From contig NZ_JABFOE010000011.1 in assembly GCF_013116745.1 (NCBI RefSeq), positions 89,852-153,851 of the forward strand: DNA of 64,000 bases, in the 5' to 3' direction. The notes under the pieces are model-generated. The model saw nothing but the letters and a program-made list of their open reading frames with translations, was not told where the DNA came from and made no database searches. Positions 35,307-45,224 of the stretch are shown here, one piece after another. The first letter of the stretch is position 1, and each line of letters starts with the position of its first letter. The translations under genes were made by a program, and so were the position numbers. Source of the stretch: Arthrobacter sp. 260. GTDB lineage: Bacteria; Actinomycetota; Actinomycetes; Actinomycetales; Micrococcaceae.

Positions 35307-36521
35307 CTAGTGGCGGACGCCCCTGATCGCGCGCAGTGCTGCGTTGGTCATCACCTGGACGCCGCAGCCGATCGCCTGCTCGTCGGGGTTGTAGTCACCC
35401 CGATGCAGGTCGTAGGTTTCACCGTTGGGGGTGCGGGTGCCGAGCCGCATCATGGCGCCGGGCACCTCCTGGGTCATCCACGCGAAGTCCTCACCGCCCA
35501 TTGACTGGGGTGTGAGGACGACGGCGTCGGGCCCGAGTTCAGCGCGCGCCGCGGCCTCCAGCAGACCGGTTTCCGCTTCGGTGTTGATCACTGGCGGCAC
35601 TCCGCGGGTGTGTTCCAGGTGGACGTCCACCCCGAAGGGTGCGGCGATCTGCCGGACAGTGCTGTCGAGAAGGTCCCCGGCGGCTTCCCATGCCTCACCG
35701 TCAAGGCAGCGCATGGTGCCGGACATGAAGCCGTGGCCGGGAATGGCGTTGGGCGCGCTGCCGGCGTGGATCTGGCCCCACACCACCGACACGGCGCTGC
35801 GCACGTCGATCCGCCGGGACAGCACGGCCGGCACGTTGACGGCGATGTTCGCCAGGGCGAACACCAGGTCCTCGGTGAGGTGCGGCCGGGAGGTGTGGCC
35901 TCCCCTGCCGGTGAGTTCCACCCGGACGGTGTCCGACGCCGACGTGATGGCCCCGATCCGCGTCCCCACCAGGCCGACGTCGATGTGTGGGTCGCAGTGC
36001 AGCGCCAGGATCCGTGGCACGTCGGTGAGCACTCCCTGCTCGATGACTTCCAGCGCGCCGCCGGGCATCATTTCCTCGGCGGGCTGGAAGATGACCCGGA
36101 TGCGTCCACCCAGGGGCTCGTCGTCGTTCATCCGGGCGAGCACCAGCGCCACACCAAGCATCACCGTGGCGTGGATGTCATGGCCGCAGGCGTGGGCGAT
36201 GCCGGTGGAGGCCGACTCGTAGGCCAACCCCGTCTCCTCCAATACCGGGAGCGCATCAATGTCAGCGCGCAACCCCAACCGGATGGGACCGGAGCCGATG
36301 TCGACGAACAATCCCGTGTATTCGAGCCGCTGGGGTGCGAGGCCGGCCGCCTCCAACCGCTCCACGAGCCGGTCGGTGGTGCGGTATTCCTTGTGCGACA
36401 GTTCGGGGTGCGTGTGCAGATCCCGACGGAAAAGGATCAGATCCTCCAGCAGGGGGGCAAGCCACACGCCAATGGGAGGAGCGACTGCGGGATCGGTTGG
36501 CGCACTGCGGTTGGTTTGCAC
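35307..36521 (-). CDS. M20 family metallopeptidase / amidohydrolase
   Basis: Zinc (or Mn) hydrolase (404 aa) of the aminoacylase/carboxypeptidase-like M20D group. Metal ligands fall in AHACGHDIHATVML and FQPAEEMMPGGALEVIEQG; FRRDLHTHPELSHKEYRTT is the usual N-terminus and TPQSMGGEDFAWM carries the last His/Glu region. Members cleave N-acyl amino acids or IAA conjugates; substrate unknown. About 60 nt separate it from the LLM gene downstream. Confidence 0.9.
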   Translation of the reverse strand: MQTNRSAPTDPAVAPPIGVWLAPLLEDLILFRRDLHTHPELSHKEYRTTDRLVERLEAAGLAPQRLEYTGLFVDIGSGPIRLGLRADIDALPVLEETGLAYESASTGIAHACGHDIHATVMLGVALVLARMNDDEPLGGRIRVIFQPAEEMMPGGALEVIEQGVLTDVPRILALHCDPHIDVGLVGTRIGAITSASDTVRVELTGRGGHTSRPHLTEDLVFALANIAVNVPAVLSRRIDVRSAVSVVWGQIHAGSAPNAIPGHGFMSGTMRCLDGEAWEAAGDLLDSTVRQIAAPFGVDVHLEHTRGVPPVINTEAETGLLEAAARAELGPDAVVLTPQSMGGEDFAWMTQEVPGAMMRLGTRTPNGETYDLHRGDYNPDEQAIGCGVQVMTNAALRAIRGVRH

Positions 36522-36587
36522 CCCTCCAGCCTAGCCACAGCCGGACCGCACTATAGAACTGTGCTGTTGGGTTAAGCAGGAGCAGTC

Positions 36588-37727
36588 CTAGAGGACGTCG
36601 ATCTCGCCGCTCGCCCGCAGGTGCTCGACGGCCTTCTTGACTTCCTGCGCATGCTCCTTGGTGGTGACCAATAGGGCATCGGGCGTGTCAACGATGACGA
36701 CGTCGTCAATCCCGATGAGCGCGATCACCCGCTTCGTATCGGAGACCACGATCCCCGAGGCGTTGTCCGAAAACACCCGGGCACCCTCCCCCATCACTGT
36801 GAGCTTCGAGTTCTCGATGGCGGGATTCAGGCGGCCGATGGCGGCGAAGTCGCCGACGTCGTCCCAGCTGAAGTTGCCGGGAATCATTGCCACGTCGCCG
36901 GCCGCGGCGGCCGGTTCGGCAACCGCATAGTCGATGGCGATCTTCGGCAGGGTGGGCCAGACCCGGCGGGCCACCTCGACCCGGTTCGGGGTATCCCAGG
37001 CCTGGGCGATCTCGGTCAGCCCGGCGTACAGGACTGGCTCGTTGGCTTCGAGGTGGCGGAGCATGAGCGCCACCGGGGCCACGAACATTCCGGCGTTCCA
37101 GCTGTACTTCCCGGATTCGAGGTATCCCTGGGCGACTTCCTCGGACGGCTTCTCCACGAATTCGATTACCGCATGGGCGCTCGGGGCACCCTCGATGTCG
37201 AGCCGCTCTCCGGCGCGGATGTAGCCGAAACCGGTGGCGGGGAGGGTGGGCTGGATGCCGATGGTGACGATATATCCCTGGGCTGCCGTGTGGATCGCTT
37301 CCCGGACCGCGTCCTGGAACACCTCGACCGGGGTGATGACCTGGTCGGCGGCGAACGAGCCCATGATGATTTCCGGGTCTCGCTGGTACAGGATGGCAGC
37401 GGCGAGGCCGACAGCTGCCGCCGAGTCCTTCGGTTCGCTCTCGAGCACCAGGTTGGAATCCTGGATCTCGGGGATCTGCTTCAGGACCGCGCGGCGGTGC
37501 ACCTTGCCGGTGACCACCATGATGCGGTCACCGCTGAGCGGGCCCAGCCGATCGTAGGTGGCACGGATGAGGGTGCTTCCGGACCCGGTGAGGTCGTGAA
37601 GGAACTTGGGCGCGGCCGCACGGGAGAGCGGCCACAGACGCGTCCCCACACCACCGGCGGGGATCACCCCGTAGAAGCGCTCAAGCGCCTCTGTCGAATT
37701 TTGGGCACCAGCCCTCTGCGTAGTCAT
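36588..37727 (-). CDS. manC: mannose-1-phosphate guanylyltransferase
   Basis: Nucleotidyltransferase (379 aa) making GDP-mannose from mannose-1-phosphate and GTP for glycans. The signature VIPAGGVGTRLWPLSRAAAPKF is at the N-terminus; FVEKPSEEVAQGYL and YSWNAGMFVAP are the sugar-binding blocks. It lacks the C-terminal isomerase domain of bifunctional ManC/AlgA. ATG 37727 was chosen as the first start fitting family length; the frame extends upstream without homology. Divergent from sdhC. Confidence 0.92.
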   Translation of the reverse strand: MTTQRAGAQNSTEALERFYGVIPAGGVGTRLWPLSRAAAPKFLHDLTGSGSTLIRATYDRLGPLSGDRIMVVTGKVHRRAVLKQIPEIQDSNLVLESEPKDSAAAVGLAAAILYQRDPEIIMGSFAADQVITPVEVFQDAVREAIHTAAQGYIVTIGIQPTLPATGFGYIRAGERLDIEGAPSAHAVIEFVEKPSEEVAQGYLESGKYSWNAGMFVAPVALMLRHLEANEPVLYAGLTEIAQAWDTPNRVEVARRVWPTLPKIAIDYAVAEPAAAAGDVAMIPGNFSWDDVGDFAAIGRLNPAIENSKLTVMGEGARVFSDNASGIVVSDTKRVIALIGIDDVVIVDTPDALLVTTKEHAQEVKKAVEHLRASGEIDVL

Positions 37728-37826
37728 CGCCTCCACGTTAGTGCACGATGGTGAATTCGGCGGGCCGCAGGGCACCCGGCGCCTCCGATCGGCCCCCTCG
37801 CCGACGTCGGGACAGGCCCGCAAAGG

Positions 37827-37846
37827 GGTGACGGTGAAGCGTCACC
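37827..37846. promoter_or_regulatory. inverted repeat GGTGACG-N6-CGTCACC in the manC-sdhC gap
   Basis: Perfect 7-bp arms (37827-37833 and 37840-37846) around GTGAAG. It lies 100 nt upstream of manC and 42 nt before the sdh -35. The spacing (GTGA-N10-TCAC) does not fit the CRP consensus, so the binding factor is unknown. Confidence 0.4.
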
Positions 37847-37873
37847 TTAGCGCCTGTTAAGAATGTCACAGCG

Positions 37874-37886
37874 TAGGAGAGCCTAA
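37874..37886. promoter_or_regulatory. DtxR/IdeR-like half box upstream of the sdh promoter
   Basis: TAGGAGAGCCTAA matches the core of the iron-regulator consensus TTAGGTTAGSCTAACCTAA at 11 of 13 positions, but the distal half is poor. It abuts the -35 at 37888. Iron control of succinate dehydrogenase (an Fe-S and haem enzyme) is plausible; this is a candidate only. Confidence 0.3.
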
Positions 37887-37887
37887 A

Positions 37888-37916
37888 TTGAACCCACGGG
37901 TGACGGAGCCTACATT
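37888..37916 (+). promoter_or_regulatory. candidate sdhCDAB promoter
   Basis: TTGAAC (37888-37893), a 17-bp spacer and TACATT (37911-37916) fit a housekeeping sigma-A promoter. It predicts an untranslated leader of about 80 nt before the sdhC GTG at 38002. Confidence 0.5.
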
Positions 37917-38001
37917 AGGATCAAGTGAAGAGTGCTTTCGCATCGGCGTCTTTCTGCGTGGGAGACATGCATACGCCGGGCGTGCAGGGGAGGTTATTTC
38001 A

Positions 38002-38379
38002 GTGTCGAAGACACCAGCAGGCACCCTCTACCGCGGCCGTGAGGGCATGTGGTCATGGGTAGCCCATCGTATTACCGGAGTAGTGATCTTCTTCTTCCTC
38101 CTGGTTCATGTGCTTGACACCTCGTTGGTGCGCGTGTCCCCCGAGGCTTATGACGCAGTGATCGAATCCTACAAAAATCCCATCATGGGCCTGGGCGAAC
38201 TGGGTTTGGTGGCAGCCATCGTGTTCCACGCGTTCAACGGGCTCCGCGTCATCCTGATCGACTTCTGGAAAAAGGGACCCAAGTACCAGCGTCAGCTGCT
38301 CTGGGGCGTCGTCGGGCTGTGGGCAGTCACCATGGTCGCGTTCTCCATCCGTCACCTCTCAGTTGTCTTTGGAGGCTAA
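38002..38379 (+). CDS. sdhC: succinate dehydrogenase cytochrome b556 subunit
   Basis: Haem-binding membrane anchor (125 aa), first gene of complex II. Three helices are visible. WSWVAHRITGVVIFFFLLVH contains the quinone/haem region (H-R-x-T/S-G) and AIVFHAFNGLRVILIDF carries the axial-type His block H-x-x-x-G-x-R. GTG 38002 was chosen because GGGGAGG lies 8 nt upstream; the frame is open further 5' but that extension is not conserved-looking. Confidence 0.92.
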   Translation: MSKTPAGTLYRGREGMWSWVAHRITGVVIFFFLLVHVLDTSLVRVSPEAYDAVIESYKNPIMGLGELGLVAAIVFHAFNGLRVILIDFWKKGPKYQRQLLWGVVGLWAVTMVAFSIRHLSVVFGG

Positions 38380-38382
38380 GCC

Positions 38383-38850
38383 ATGGCTAACCCAGTAATT
38401 GAAAGTCCCCGCTCCGGGCGCGTTGCGCCGGAGTACACCCGTACCGGCGCCAGCAAGGGCAACTTTGAAATGTTGGCCTGGCTGTTCATGCGGGTCTCAG
38501 GCATCATCCTCGTGGTCCTGATCTTCGTCCACCTGTGGACCTCATTGATCGACGGCGACGGCATCAAGGGCGTTGACTTCGGTTTCGTGGCTGGCAAGTG
38601 GGCTGACCCGGTGTGGCAGATCTGGGACCTGGTGATGCTGTGGCTGGCTATGCTGCACGGCACCAATGGCGTCCGGACCATCATCAATGACTACGCGGAG
38701 AAGGACTCGACCCGGTTCTGGCTCAAGAGCGTGCTATACGCCTCCACCGTTGTCATCATCGTGCTCGGCACCCTCGTGATCTTCACCTTCGATCCGTGCC
38801 CAGTGATCGACGGCGTGGCGCACGTAGCGCCATACTGCCCGGCTCCGTAG
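38383..38850 (+). CDS. sdhD: succinate dehydrogenase hydrophobic membrane anchor subunit
   Basis: Second anchor of complex II (155 aa). MLAWLFMRVSGIILVVLIFVHLW gives helix 1 with the R-x-S/T-G and His, and LWLAMLHGTNGVRTIINDY the H-G-x-x-G-x-R block. A third helix and a short Cys-containing tail follow. It begins 4 nt after sdhC with GGAGG upstream. Confidence 0.92.
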   Translation: MANPVIESPRSGRVAPEYTRTGASKGNFEMLAWLFMRVSGIILVVLIFVHLWTSLIDGDGIKGVDFGFVAGKWADPVWQIWDLVMLWLAMLHGTNGVRTIINDYAEKDSTRFWLKSVLYASTVVIIVLGTLVIFTFDPCPVIDGVAHVAPYCPAP

Positions 38851-38912
38851 GGCTCCCGACGCATCAGGCCGCCGGCGCGGCCGTCCGGTTTACAACAGAA
38901 AGAGCAACACGT

Positions 38913-40691
38913 ATGCAGGTCCACAAGTACGACGTCGTTATCGTGGGTGCCGGCGGCGCCGGTATGCGCGCCGCCATCGAATCCGGGCAACGTGCGCGGA
39001 CCGCAGTACTGACCAAGCTGTACCCAACCCGCTCCCACACCGGGGCGGCGCAGGGCGGCATGTGCGCGGCTCTGGCCAACGTTGAGGAAGACAACTGGGA
39101 GTGGCACACCTTTGACACGGTCAAGGGCGGCGACTACCTGGTTGACCAGGACGCGGCGGAGGTGATGGCCAAGGAGGCCATTGACGCCGTACTGGACCTC
39201 GAAAAGATGGGGCTGCCGTTCAACCGCACCCCCGAGGGCCGGATCGACCAGCGCCGCTTCGGCGGCCACACCCGTGACCACGGCAAAGCCCCGGTACGCC
39301 GGTCCTGCTACGCAGCCGACCGCACCGGGCACATGATCCTGCAGACCCTCTACCAAAACTGCGTCAAGCACAACGTCGAGTTCTACAACGAGTACTACGT
39401 GCTCGACCTGCTGACCGTGCAGGAAGAAGTCACCGTCGACGGGGTCACCAAGCTGCAGACCCGGGTCGCCGGCGTCGTCTCCTACGATCTGGCAACGGGC
39501 GAACTGCACGTGTTCCAGGCAAAATCGATCATCTTCGCCTCAGGCGGGGTGGGCAAGGTCTACAAGACCACCTCCAACGCCCACACCCTCACCGGTGATG
39601 GAATGGGCATCGCGTTCCGCCGGGGCATCCCCCTGGAGGACATGGAGTTCTTCCAGTTCCACCCGACCGGCCTGGCCGGCCTGGGCATCCTGCTGTCCGA
39701 AGCGGCCCGCGGCGAGGGAGCGATCCTGCGTAACTCCGAGGGCGAGCGGTTCATGGAGCGGTACGCCCCCACCATCAAGGACCTGGCGCCCCGTGACATC
39801 GTGGCCCGCTCGATGGCCAACGAGGTCAGGGAAGGGCGCGGCTGTGGACCGAACAAGGATTACGTCCTTCTCGACCTCACCCACCTGGAGCCGGCGCACA
39901 TCGACGCGAAACTCCCTGACATCACTGAGTTTGCGCGCACCTACCTCGGCGTCGAGCCGTACACCGAGCCGGTGCCCGTCTTCCCCACCGCCCACTACGC
40001 CATGGGTGGCATCCCCACGAACATCAAAGCCGAGGTCCTCCAGGACAACGACACAGTTGTTCCGGGCCTGTACGCCGCCGGTGAGGTGGCCTGTGTGTCG
40101 GTCCACGGATCGAACCGCCTGGGCACCAACTCGCTGCTCGACATCAACGTGTTCGGCAAACGTGCCGGCATCTACGCGGCCGAATACGCGTTGACCGCCG
40201 ACTTCGTCGAAATCCCCGAAAACCCGCTGGTCGAAACGGAGTCGCTGCTCGACACGATGCGCAGCTCCGAGGGTGGCGAGCGGGTAGCACAGATCCGCAA
40301 GGAACTGCAGGACATCATGGACGCCAACGTCCAGGTGTTCCGCACCGAGGAAACCCTGCTCGAAGCGCTCAGCGTGATCGACGGCCTGGAGGAGCGGTAC
40401 AAGCACGTCACCGTCCAGGACAAGGGGAAACGGTTCAACCTGGACCTGCTGGAAGCAGTGGAACTGGGTTTCCTGCTCGACATGGCCAAGGTCATGACCG
40501 CTGCGGCCCTGCACCGGAAGGAATCCCGTGGGGGCCACTTCCGCGAGGACTACCCCGAGCGGGACGACGAGAACTACATGACCCACTCGATGGCCTACCT
40601 GGATCCAACGGCCACCGAAACCTCCGGCGTGCGTCTGAAGACCAAGCCGGTTGTGTTTACCCGTTACCAGCCCATGGAGCGTAAGTACTAA
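38913..40691 (+). CDS. sdhA: succinate dehydrogenase flavoprotein subunit
   Basis: FAD-bearing catalytic subunit (592 aa) oxidising succinate to fumarate. YDVVIVGAGGAGMRAAIESG binds FAD; RSHTGAAQGGMCAAL has the His that covalently links flavin; FHPTGLAGLGIL, the Arg-rich active site and HGSNRLGTNSLLD follow. ATG 38913 starts the conserved N-terminus; the longer frame upstream overlaps sdhD and was rejected. Its TAA shares a base with the sdhB ATG. Confidence 0.97.
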   Translation: MQVHKYDVVIVGAGGAGMRAAIESGQRARTAVLTKLYPTRSHTGAAQGGMCAALANVEEDNWEWHTFDTVKGGDYLVDQDAAEVMAKEAIDAVLDLEKMGLPFNRTPEGRIDQRRFGGHTRDHGKAPVRRSCYAADRTGHMILQTLYQNCVKHNVEFYNEYYVLDLLTVQEEVTVDGVTKLQTRVAGVVSYDLATGELHVFQAKSIIFASGGVGKVYKTTSNAHTLTGDGMGIAFRRGIPLEDMEFFQFHPTGLAGLGILLSEAARGEGAILRNSEGERFMERYAPTIKDLAPRDIVARSMANEVREGRGCGPNKDYVLLDLTHLEPAHIDAKLPDITEFARTYLGVEPYTEPVPVFPTAHYAMGGIPTNIKAEVLQDNDTVVPGLYAAGEVACVSVHGSNRLGTNSLLDINVFGKRAGIYAAEYALTADFVEIPENPLVETESLLDTMRSSEGGERVAQIRKELQDIMDANVQVFRTEETLLEALSVIDGLEERYKHVTVQDKGKRFNLDLLEAVELGFLLDMAKVMTAAALHRKESRGGHFREDYPERDDENYMTHSMAYLDPTATETSGVRLKTKPVVFTRYQPMERKY

Positions 40692-41479
40692 TGAGCACTG
40701 AAACAGTCGAAAGAGAACCAGCCTCCAAGATCGATCTGGCACCGGGGATTGGCGGCGGCGGGGAAATCCCGACGTTCGACATCACCCTCAAGGTCCGCCG
40801 CTACAACCCTGAGGTTTCCGACGAGGCCCACTGGGACGAGTGGAAACTGACCATGTACGGCACCGACCGCGTGCTGGATGCCCTGCACAAGGTGAAGTGG
40901 GAGCACGACGGCACGGTCACGTTCCGCCGCTCCTGCGCGCACGGCGTGTGTGGGTCCGACGCGATGCGGATCAACGGGCGCAACCGGTTGGCCTGCAAGA
41001 CCCTGCTGAAGGACCTCGACACGTCCAAGCCCATCCTGGTGGAGCCCATCAAGGGCCTCCCGGTGGAAAAGGACCTCATCGTGGACATGGAGCCGTTCTT
41101 CCAGTCCTTCCGTGAAGTCATGCCGTTCCTGGTCAACCGTGGCCACGAACCCACCAAGGAGCGCCTGCAGTCGGCCGAGGAGCGGGAACGCTTCGACGAC
41201 ACCACCAAGTGCATCCTGTGCGCCGCGTGCACGTCCTCGTGCCCGGTGTTCTGGACCGACGGCCAGTACTTCGGCCCGGCGGCAATCGTCAACGCGCACC
41301 GTTTCATCTTCGACTCCCGTGACGACGCCGGCGACATGCGCCTGGAAATCCTCAACGACAAAGAGGGTGTGTGGCGTTGCCGCACCACCTTCAACTGCAC
41401 CGAGGCCTGCCCCCGCGGCATCCAGGTGACCAAGGCCATCGCCGAAGTCAAGCAGGCCATCCTGAACCGCAAGATCTAG
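40691..41479 (+). CDS. sdhB: succinate dehydrogenase iron-sulfur subunit
   Basis: Electron-transfer subunit (262 aa). The [2Fe-2S] ligands are in RRSCAHGVCGSDAM and the following NRLACKTL; the [4Fe-4S] and [3Fe-4S] ligands are in CILCAACTSSCP and CTEACPRGI. It is coupled to sdhA by TAATG, and followed by a terminator. Confidence 0.97.
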   Translation: MSTETVEREPASKIDLAPGIGGGGEIPTFDITLKVRRYNPEVSDEAHWDEWKLTMYGTDRVLDALHKVKWEHDGTVTFRRSCAHGVCGSDAMRINGRNRLACKTLLKDLDTSKPILVEPIKGLPVEKDLIVDMEPFFQSFREVMPFLVNRGHEPTKERLQSAEERERFDDTTKCILCAACTSSCPVFWTDGQYFGPAAIVNAHRFIFDSRDDAGDMRLEILNDKEGVWRCRTTFNCTEACPRGIQVTKAIAEVKQAILNRKI

Positions 41480-41506
41480 ATACAGCTCAGCCTTCGGGCG
41501 ATCTTT

Positions 41507-41538
41507 GGCCCGGTCCCGCTTACCAGCGGGGCCGGGCC
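41507..41538 (+). terminator. intrinsic terminator after sdhB
   Basis: A 14-bp stem with one G-T pair (41507-41520 with 41525-41538), loop TACC, then GGAGTTGTTT. It closes the sdh operon and faces the convergent BrkB gene. Confidence 0.85.
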
Positions 41539-41566
41539 GGAGTTGTTTAAAGGCTGGAGCTGCGAA

Positions 41567-42667
41567 CTAGCCCTTTTGCCGGTGGGCGACGAGACTGCGC
41601 TGCTTCAGCGACCGCCCGTGCCGTGGGTTGAGCCCCGCCTCCGTGTCGGCGGCGCCGATGGCACCCCAGGCTGCGGCCAGGAGGTAGACCTGGCTGAGCA
41701 GGAAGAACCAGACAAACAGGCCGACGACGACGGTGAACGGTGCCAGCAGCGGGTTGCCCTGACCGACGCTGCCGAGGAGCAGGGTGCTGAAGGTGCGCAG
41801 CACGGTGCTCCCGACCGCGGTGATCACTGAGGACTGGATGAGCAGCCGACGGGATTGCTCAATCCCCGACGCCCGCCGGAAAAGGATGACCGCGACGGCG
41901 AAGTCCACCACCAGCATCAACGCAATACCGGCAAGCTGGGTGAAGGGCCGGCCGGTGTCACCGAACCCCAGCCAGTCGAAGACCACGTCCAGGAGGGTGT
42001 TGGCGACGAGGCCGATCGCTGTGGTGAGGATCATCGCGGCCCCCAGCACGAGGAGCGTCCCCAGGTCCTTGATCCGTAGGACGACGGGGTGCACCAGCAA
42101 TGGGGGCAGGTCATAGATCCCCCTCATGGCCTGCCGGACTCCCGCAATCCAGCCCAGCGCGGTGATGAGGGTGATGACCGTGGAGACGATCAGGGTGAGT
42201 GTCAGCCCGTCGTTGACGTTAAACAGCGCCTCGGGAGTGGCGAGGCCGGGGCCATCGGGTTCCATAATGAGGATGCCGGGGGCGGTGGCGTTCACCGCCT
42301 CGATGATCAGGTTCTGCAGGGGCTCGTTGCCAGCGACCACCAGGCCCAGGATCGAGAAGCTGGCCAGGAGCAGGGAAGCCATCGAGAAGAACAGGCGGTA
42401 GGCGATCCCCGCTGCCATGAGCGGGCCCCGCCGGACCACGTAGAGGTGGAACACCCGGACGCCCCGGATCACGAAGATGCGGGCGAGCAGGTAGGTGATC
42501 ATCGGCTCCGCGAGGGCCAGACCAGTGAGGCCGCGGCGCCGGGCCTTCCCCAGGTCGCGGCGGGCGTCGATGACCTTGCGTTTGAGGTGGGCTAGTTCGG
42601 CCGGCCGGGGCTCATCATAGTGCGGACCCTGGGCCGTCGCTGCGGTCCGGGTGTTGATCTTGGCCAA
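41567..42667 (-). CDS. YihY/virulence factor BrkB family membrane protein
   Basis: A 366-residue protein with six hydrophobic helices typical of YihY/BrkB: RRGPLMAAGIAYRLFFSMASLLLASFSILG, then VITLITALGWIAGVRQAM, and RSRRLLIQSSVITAVGS-like C-terminal parts. The function of the family is unsettled (the ribonuclease BN claim was withdrawn; transport proposed). The start is TTG 42667, lying 53 nt inside the 2H-phosphoesterase gene; no later ATG or GTG gives a full first helix. Confidence 0.87.
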   Translation of the reverse strand: MAKINTRTAATAQGPHYDEPRPAELAHLKRKVIDARRDLGKARRRGLTGLALAEPMITYLLARIFVIRGVRVFHLYVVRRGPLMAAGIAYRLFFSMASLLLASFSILGLVVAGNEPLQNLIIEAVNATAPGILIMEPDGPGLATPEALFNVNDGLTLTLIVSTVITLITALGWIAGVRQAMRGIYDLPPLLVHPVVLRIKDLGTLLVLGAAMILTTAIGLVANTLLDVVFDWLGFGDTGRPFTQLAGIALMLVVDFAVAVILFRRASGIEQSRRLLIQSSVITAVGSTVLRTFSTLLLGSVGQGNPLLAPFTVVVGLFVWFFLLSQVYLLAAAWGAIGAADTEAGLNPRHGRSLKQRSLVAHRQKG

Positions 42668-43247
42668 AGCTCAGCTCTTCCCTCAGTCTCCAGATGCCCA
42701 ACGAGTCATGCTCGTACAGACCCATAGTACGGACAGTGAAGGAGGCTTCGAACTCTTCGAGCTGACTCTCCGCCCAGTCCATGCTGGCCGTACTGACATC
42801 GTGGGCCACTGTCACATGCGGGTGGAAGGGAAACTCGAGGGTGCGCTCCAGGGGTCCACACTGCAGTTTTTCGTGCAGTGCCACGCAATCATTGAATCCC
42901 TCGTCGAGGTTCAGGAACACTACCGGGGAAACGGGCCTGAACGTCCCGGTGCTCTTCAGGGTGACGGTGAAGGGGCGCTGCCCCCTGGCGACCTCGCGCA
43001 CATGGGCGGTGGTCGCAGCCCAGTCCGTGGCGGGGGTGGTGGTCACCAGGGTGATGTGGGCCGGGATGAGGGAAGCCATTGGATCGCCGAAAGCAGCGCG
43101 CCACCGTTCAAGGATCGCTGCCGCCGGTTCGGGCACGGCGATGACTATCCCGACACAGCTTTCCCTGACTCCCCCTGTCACCGGCGCGGCCTCGCCGTCG
43201 GCCGGTGATGGCTGAGCGCTGGTGGAGGCCCTGATGCTCTGGTCCAT
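42615..43247 (-). CDS. 2'-5' RNA ligase / 2H phosphoesterase family protein
   Basis: A 210-residue member of the 2H superfamily. The paired catalytic motifs are AHITLVT and FHPHVTVAHD, about 85 residues apart. Relatives ligate tRNA halves with 2'-5' bonds or cleave cyclic phosphates; the true substrate is unknown. ATG 43247 was chosen because it starts 5 nt past the trpS stop; the frame further upstream lies within trpS. The C-terminal tail overlaps the BrkB gene by 53 nt. Confidence 0.82.
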   Translation of the reverse strand: MDQSIRASTSAQPSPADGEAAPVTGGVRESCVGIVIAVPEPAAAILERWRAAFGDPMASLIPAHITLVTTTPATDWAATTAHVREVARGQRPFTVTLKSTGTFRPVSPVVFLNLDEGFNDCVALHEKLQCGPLERTLEFPFHPHVTVAHDVSTASMDWAESQLEEFEASFTVRTMGLYEHDSLGIWRLREELSFGQDQHPDRSDGPGSAL

Positions 43248-43251
43248 GACG

Positions 43252-44304
<1,053 letters not shown>

Positions 44305-45159
44305 TTAGAGCCGGTAGTCCACTACCAGCGGGGCATGGTCTGAGAATCGGGTATCCCAGGAGGGTGCTCGGTCGACGACGGCGTCGGCTGCGGCCGCCGC
44401 GAGACCCTCGGTGGCGAGGTGGTAATCGATCCGCCACCCCGTGTCATTGTCGAAGGCCTGACCGCGCCAGGACCACCAGGTGTAGGGTCCTTCCACCTCG
44501 CCCGCGAGGCGGCGGTGGACGTCGACAAACCCAAACTCGTCGTCGAAGAACCTGTCGAAGTACGCGCGTTCCTCCGGGAGGAATCCCGCCTTCTTCTGGT
44601 TGCCCTTCCAGTTGCGGATGTCGAGCCGGGTGTGGCCCACGTTCAGGTCACCGACCAGCAGTGCGTGGTCGCGGGTGCGCCGCAGTTCAGGGAGCCGCTC
44701 CGACATCACATCGAGGAAGCGGTACTTGTCGGCCTGCTTGGGGCTGTCCACCTCGCCCGAGTGGACGTAGGCGCTGACGACGGTCAGGCTCACCCCGGAC
44801 AGGTCGAAGTCGGCCTCGACCCAGCGGCCGGACGTGGCGAAGTAGTCGTCGCCGATGTGGGTGCGGGTGGCAGTTGGCGCCATCCGCGACGCGATGGCGA
44901 CGCCGGCACGGCCCTTCGCCTCAGCTTCGGCGTGGATGATGTGCCAGGAGTCGCCCAGCAGTGCCCGCAGGATGTCGTCGGGCGCCCGTACTTCCTGCAG
45001 GCAGAGGATGTCGACCTCACGTTCGGCCAACCAGTCGGCCATACCTCGTTTGTAGGCCGCCCGGATGCCGTTGACGTTGACCGTTGCGACGCGGAGCGCC
45101 GACCCTTTGACGGGCGACAACACGGCAGATGATGCGGGAAGGGTTGCTGTAGAACTCAC
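44305..45159 (-). CDS. xth: exodeoxyribonuclease III
   Basis: AP endonuclease/3'-exonuclease (284 aa) for base-excision repair. RVATVNVNGIRAAYKRG, DILCLQEVRA (metal Glu), LVGDLNVGHTRLDI and the terminal FSDHAPLVVDYRL with catalytic Asp-His are all present. GTG 45159 was chosen to fit family length plus a short leader; there is no strong ribosome site. The open frame continues far upstream but overlaps the next gene. Confidence 0.94.
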   Translation of the reverse strand: MSSTATLPASSAVLSPVKGSALRVATVNVNGIRAAYKRGMADWLAEREVDILCLQEVRAPDDILRALLGDSWHIIHAEAEAKGRAGVAIASRMAPTATRTHIGDDYFATSGRWVEADFDLSGVSLTVVSAYVHSGEVDSPKQADKYRFLDVMSERLPELRRTRDHALLVGDLNVGHTRLDIRNWKGNQKKAGFLPEERAYFDRFFDDEFGFVDVHRRLAGEVEGPYTWWSWRGQAFDNDTGWRIDYHLATEGLAAAAADAVVDRAPSWDTRFSDHAPLVVDYRL

Positions 45160-45224
45160 TCGTTCAACTCTACCGGAGCGCGCTGGCGGTGGGGGTGAAC
45201 CGCAGGTGGCGGCCAGCGCCGCAC

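Noticed and set aside
39540..40742. Minus-strand frame of 400 codons antisense to sdhA
   Set aside because: Shadow frame rich in Val/Gly/His/Asp, as expected from reversed coding sequence.
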